From NCBI GenBank assembly GCA_934650095.1, contig CAKUFT010000005.1, forward strand, positions 1 to 63,930: DNA of 63,930 nt, in the 5' to 3' direction. Every line of letters begins with the position of its first letter. The stretch's first letter is position 1. Source of the stretch: an uncultured Collinsella sp. (lineage in GTDB: Bacteria > Actinomycetota > Coriobacteriia > Coriobacteriales > Coriobacteriaceae). The translations under genes and the position numbers were made by a program. Positions 60,500 through 63,930 of the stretch are shown here, piece by piece. The notes beneath the pieces are model-generated. The model ran no database searches. It was not told where the DNA came from and worked only from the letters and a program-made list of their open reading frames with translations.

Positions 60500-61432
60500 T
60501 TAGCAGACCTGACGGATGGCGATGCCCTTCTGATACTCATCGACCTTAGCAAAATCGCCCAGACCCGGGCACTCGACCACGTTGGCGCCGGTGGCCATCG
60601 AGAGGCGCAGAGCGTCCTCAACACGCTCGGGGGCATCGTGCCACACGGACAAGAAGGCAGCGAGCGAGGAATCGCCGGCGCAGACCGTCGACAGCAGCTT
60701 GATGTCGAAGGTACGGTTGGCAAACCAGATGTGCTCGCCGTTGGAGAAGTACGCGCCATCGCCACCAAGGGTCAGCAGGACGTTCTTGGCGCCCTTGGCA
60801 TGCAGCTCGGCCATCGCGCCCTTGACAGACTCGTCGTCGCCACCGCTCACCTTAATGCCAAAGATGTCGAGCAGCTCGTCGTCGTTGGGCTTAATGAGCA
60901 ACGGCTCCATGGCAATGAGGTCGGCCAACTGATGGCTCGAGATATCGAGCACGAACTCGGCGCCCTTTGCCTTAACACGGCGAAGCACCTCGGCAAGGAA
61001 ACCCTCGGAGGTGTTGGGGGGCAGCGAGCCGCTGATGACCAGGCAGGTCATGTCCTCGAGCGAATCGATCAGCTCAAACATCTCCTGCTCGTTGGCAGCG
61101 TTGATGGCGGCACCGGCATTGACCATGTTGTACTCGGTGTCGGGACCGGCGTTGAGGAACACGTTGACACGCGTGATGCCGTCAGTCCACACGGGCTTGA
61201 CGGGCACGCCAAGGGCCTCGGCGCCCTTAACGATGAACTCTCCCGAGAAGCCGGCGAAGAAGCCCAGGATCGTGGTGTCGACGCCGTAGTGGTCGAGCGT
61301 AAAAGAAACGTTGAGACCCTTGCCGTTGGGGGTGTAGACAGCGTTACGGGTGCGGGTGACGGTGTTGGCGGACAGGCCATCGCAGGAGATGTTGTAGTCA
61401 ATAGCGGGATTTGCAGTAAGCGTGTAAATCAT
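60500..61432 (-). CDS. 1-phosphofructokinase-like PfkB kinase, copy A
   Basis: 310 residues from the ATG at 61432 (AAAGGA site; an in-frame start at 61447 lacks one). PfkB fold: NGKGLNVSFTL near residue 38, FFAGFSGEF, KPNDDEL and CAGDSSLAAFL near residue 248 with the catalytic Asp in AGD. FruK/LacC group, so it phosphorylates fructose-1-phosphate or tagatose-6-phosphate. It is a paralogue of the gene 180 bp upstream and lies near ptsI, fitting PTS fructose use. Confidence 0.85.
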   Translation of the reverse strand: MIYTLTANPAIDYNISCDGLSANTVTRTRNAVYTPNGKGLNVSFTLDHYGVDTTILGFFAGFSGEFIVKGAEALGVPVKPVWTDGITRVNVFLNAGPDTEYNMVNAGAAINAANEQEMFELIDSLEDMTCLVISGSLPPNTSEGFLAEVLRRVKAKGAEFVLDISSHQLADLIAMEPLLIKPNDDELLDIFGIKVSGGDDESVKGAMAELHAKGAKNVLLTLGGDGAYFSNGEHIWFANRTFDIKLLSTVCAGDSSLAAFLSVWHDAPERVEDALRLSMATGANVVECPGLGDFAKVDEYQKGIAIRQVC

Positions 61433-61554
61433 GAATGTTCCTTTCACGAAGCAACGTGTTAATGAAAGTATATTCCACGCTTCGGTAAAAGGCTACAACA
61501 ACTCGGCGAACGGTGTGGAAGCGGTGAAGGGCGGTTTCATCTCACTTTTCCCAC

Positions 61555-61589
61555 GAAAAAACGGCGCCCCGATCAAACCGGGACGCCGT
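61555..61589 (-). terminator. Terminator after the second PfkB-family gene
   Basis: An 11-bp stem (61561-61571 with 61579-61589) followed on the minus strand by a T6 run. Confidence 0.9.
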
Positions 61590-61615
61590 ATGCGCACGAA
61601 TATGTCGCGTTTCGC

Positions 61616-62548
61616 TTACTTGCGATCAAGCTTACGGACGGCAACGCGCTTGCTGTACTCGTCAACGTGACCGAAGTCGCCGATGCCGACGGACTCGGCG
61701 ACGTTAGCGCCGGTGGCCATAGCGAGCTTCATGGCCTCCTCGACGTTGTCGCGGTTCTTATACCACTTGTGCAGGAACGCAGCGAGGGTGCAGTCGCCGG
61801 CGCAGACGGAAGAGACCAGCTTGATGTTGAACTCACGCTTGGCATACCAGATGTCCTCGCCGTTGGAGAAGTAAGCGTCGCCGCGGCTACCACGGGTAAG
61901 CAGAACGTTCTGGACGCCAGCCTCGTGAGCCAGCTTCATGGCAACGCGGACCTCGTCATCGGTGTCGACCGGCACGCCGAAGATGGCCTTCATCTCGTGA
62001 TGGTTCGGCTTGATGAGCAGCGGCTTCTTGTGAGCGAGCTCCTTGAGCTTGTCGGAGGACAGGTCCAGGACGACGTCGGCGCCACGGGCCTGAGCGTGCT
62101 CCATGACCTTGGCCAGGAAGTCAGACGTAGCTTTGGGAGGCACGGAGCCGGAGACAATCAGGCACTCAAGGTCGCCCGCGGTGTCCAGGATGTTGTAGAG
62201 CTCCTCCTGGTGCTGCGGCGTGATCGGCGCGCCGGGGTTGAGGATGCCGTACTCATGCTGGCCATCGTTGACGTAGGTGTTGATGCGCGTGATACCGTCG
62301 GTCCAGACCGGGCGGCAAAGGCAACCCAGGTTCATGACCTCCTCGACGATGAACTTGCCCGTGAAGCCGGCGAAGAAGCCGAGAGCGACGGTGTCGACGC
62401 CCATCTTCTTAAAGGCGAAGGACACGTCGAGGCCCTTGCCGTTAGCCGTGTAGCTGGCCGAGCCGGTGCGGACGTTCTCGTCGGGCTCGAGCGGAGAGCT
62501 CGAAACCGTCATGTCGACAGCCGGGTTAGCGGTTAGCGTGTAGAACAT
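61616..62548 (-). CDS. 1-phosphofructokinase-like PfkB kinase, copy B
   Basis: 310 residues. Same motifs as copy A (NGKGLDVSFAF, KPNHHEMKA, CAGDCTLAAFL) with moderate divergence along the chain, so an older duplication than the ricin repeats. Each copy has its own terminator, suggesting separate control. It starts 74 bp from the ptsI end. Fructose-1-phosphate or a related ketose phosphate is the likely substrate; the two copies may differ in specificity. Confidence 0.85.
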   Translation of the reverse strand: MFYTLTANPAVDMTVSSSPLEPDENVRTGSASYTANGKGLDVSFAFKKMGVDTVALGFFAGFTGKFIVEEVMNLGCLCRPVWTDGITRINTYVNDGQHEYGILNPGAPITPQHQEELYNILDTAGDLECLIVSGSVPPKATSDFLAKVMEHAQARGADVVLDLSSDKLKELAHKKPLLIKPNHHEMKAIFGVPVDTDDEVRVAMKLAHEAGVQNVLLTRGSRGDAYFSNGEDIWYAKREFNIKLVSSVCAGDCTLAAFLHKWYKNRDNVEEAMKLAMATGANVAESVGIGDFGHVDEYSKRVAVRKLDRK

Positions 62549-62622
62549 TTACAGTACCCCCTGTATATGTGAGGGCCGCGTGGCCGGCCCATTCCAACCA
62601 CGCGGTTACCTCTGATACCAAA

Positions 62623-63930
62623 TTAGCGAGCTGCGGACTCGAGCAGTGCCTTGACCTCGGCAGCAGTGTTGCAGGCGAGCGCCTTCTCGGCGAGCTCGTC
62701 GCACTCGGCCTTGGTCCACTGGCTGATGGTCTTGCGGGCGCGCAGGATGGACGGAGCGCTCATCGAGAACTCCTCCAGGCCCCAGCTGATCAGCAGCGGC
62801 TCGAGCAACGGATCGGCAGCGGCCTCGCCGCACATACCGACCATGATGCCGGCCTTCACGCCGCTCTCGATGATGTTCTTGAGCGAGCGGAGCACGGCGG
62901 GATAGTAAACCTGGTACAGGTTGGAGATGGTGTCGTTGCCACGGTCGGCGCACATGGTGTAGCCGATCAGGTCGTTGGTGCCGATGGAGAAGAAGTCGGC
63001 GACCTCGGCCAGGCGGTCAGCGAGCAGCGAGGCTGCAGGTGTCTCGACCATGATGCCGACCTCGATGTTCTCGTTGAACTTGCGACCCTCTTCGGTCAGC
63101 TCGGTCTTGCACTGCTCGACGAGCTCCTTGACAGCCAAGACTTCCTCGACGCAGGTGACGAGTGGGATCATAATCTTGACGTCACCGAAGGCGCTGGCGC
63201 GCAGCAGGGCGCGGAGCTGGACCTTGTACTGGTCGGGGTTGGCCAAGCAGTAACGCACGGCGCGGAAGCCCATGAAGGGATTCTCTTCCTTGACCATGTG
63301 CAGGTACGGAATCTCCTTGTCGCCACCCACATCGAGCGTGCGGATGATGACCGGAGCGCCCTTGAGCGCGCTGGCGACCTTACGGTAGGCGTTGAACTGC
63401 TCCTCCTCGGAAGGAAGCTCAGCAGAGTCCATGAACAGGAACTCGGAACGGAACAGGCCGATAGCCTCGGCATCGTGATCGAGCGCGTTGGGCACGTCAT
63501 CGGGGTTGCCGATGTTGCAGGCAATGATCTTCTTGATGCCGTCGGCAGTCACGGACGGCTTGCCGCGGAAGGCCTCGAGAGCCGCCTTCTCGGCAGCGAA
63601 AGCCTCGGCCTTGGCAGTGTAAGCGGCGAGCGTCTCCTCATCGGGATCGGCCTCGACGATACCCTTGCCACCGTCGACGACAACGGTCATGCCGTTGCGC
63701 AGTGCGGTGCAGCTGTTGGAAACCGAAAGGACAGCCGGGATCTCGAGGGCGCGCGCAATGATTGCGGAGTGCGACGTGCGGCCACCGGTCTCGGTGACGA
63801 TACCGGCAACGTGGGCCTTATCGATCGTAGCGGTCATGGACGGCGTGAGGTCGTGCACGACAACGACGGTGTTCTCGGGCAGGACGGAGAGGTCGACGAC
63901 CTCCTTGCCCAGCAGCTCGGCCAGAATACC
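62623..63930 (-). CDS. ptsI: PEP-protein phosphotransferase (enzyme I), 3' part
   Basis: Partial; the reading frame continues without interruption to the right edge, so the N-terminus lies outside. The piece begins just before the phosphohistidine segment GGRTSHSAIIAR and holds the whole PEP-binding barrel: FRSEFLFM, RTLDVGGDKEIPY, GFRAVRYCL, FSIGTNDL and the catalytic Cys in GMCGEAAADP. First step of all PTS sugar uptake. The adjacent 1-phosphofructokinase-like genes fit fructose metabolism. Confidence 0.95.
   Translation of the reverse strand, partial: GILAELLGKEVVDLSVLPENTVVVVHDLTPSMTATIDKAHVAGIVTETGGRTSHSAIIARALEIPAVLSVSNSCTALRNGMTVVVDGGKGIVEADPDEETLAAYTAKAEAFAAEKAALEAFRGKPSVTADGIKKIIACNIGNPDDVPNALDHDAEAIGLFRSEFLFMDSAELPSEEEQFNAYRKVASALKGAPVIIRTLDVGGDKEIPYLHMVKEENPFMGFRAVRYCLANPDQYKVQLRALLRASAFGDVKIMIPLVTCVEEVLAVKELVEQCKTELTEEGRKFNENIEVGIMVETPAASLLADRLAEVADFFSIGTNDLIGYTMCADRGNDTISNLYQVYYPAVLRSLKNIIESGVKAGIMVGMCGEAAADPLLEPLLISWGLEEFSMSAPSILRARKTISQWTKAECDELAEKALACNTAAEVKALLESAAR

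Overview
The window looks like a chromosomal piece of a high-GC, gut-type Coriobacteriia actinobacterium, most like Collinsella. That assignment is inferred from the style of gene content: a glgB-glgP-glgC-glgD-glgA glycogen cluster with lysine/alanine-rich protein tails, a fused alpha-glucosidase/4-alpha-glucanotransferase, and paired 1-phosphofructokinases beside ptsI. No database comparison was possible. Most housekeeping DNA is GC-rich. The stretches at about 1.4-7.2 kb and 13.8-16.3 kb are visibly AT-richer and look acquired.

Region 1 (1-7.2 kb, mostly minus strand): a sortase-anchored surface protein, then a defence-type block. A small one-pass membrane protein precedes gajA (OLD-family ATPase/TOPRIM nuclease) and gajB (UvrD-like helicase), which overlap by 8 bp and together make a Gabija anti-phage system. 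A 531-residue polytopic membrane protein of unknown function follows. Region 2 (7.4-11.4 kb): a secreted transglutaminase-like protein with two almost identical ricin-type lectin domains (a recent 447-bp tandem duplication), then two decaying genes (a YkvI-like permease and an ATP-grasp enzyme).

Region 3 (11.4-23.9 kb, minus strand): a complete capsule locus. It reads from a specialised NusG/LoaP-type antiterminator with a structured leader of about 450 nt, through an initiating sugar transferase, a WecG/TagA transferase, the CapE-CapF-CapG set for UDP-N-acetyl-L-fucosamine, an acetyltransferase with a G9 tract, a GT4 glycosyltransferase carrying a 22-bp perfect inverted repeat inside its coding sequence, a Wzy polymerase, a Stealth phosphotransferase, a deacetylase-like protein and a Wzx flippase. 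Most junctions are overlapping or only a few bases apart.

Region 4 (24.2-39.8 kb): tRNA-Ala, thiamine pyrophosphokinase, a HAD phosphatase, then the glycogen cluster on the plus strand and the GH13-GH77 fusion. GGTAAAAC half-sites occur upstream of both the HAD/glgB divergent promoters and the GH13-GH77 gene, suggesting a common LacI-type regulator. GlgB and GlgA both end in histone-H1-like Lys/Ala/Thr tails.

Region 5 (39.9-63.9 kb): priA-def-fmt-rsmB, gltX, metK, fused L-serine dehydratase, an L,D-transpeptidase, a MacAB-like exporter, a TetR regulator, a YbhN-like flippase-type membrane protein, two identical tRNA-Glu genes, cca, two PfkB-family 1-phosphofructokinase-like genes and the 3' part of ptsI. 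The gaps between these housekeeping genes repeatedly hold long, near-perfect palindromes of several sequence families. Two of them show compensatory base changes in the stem.
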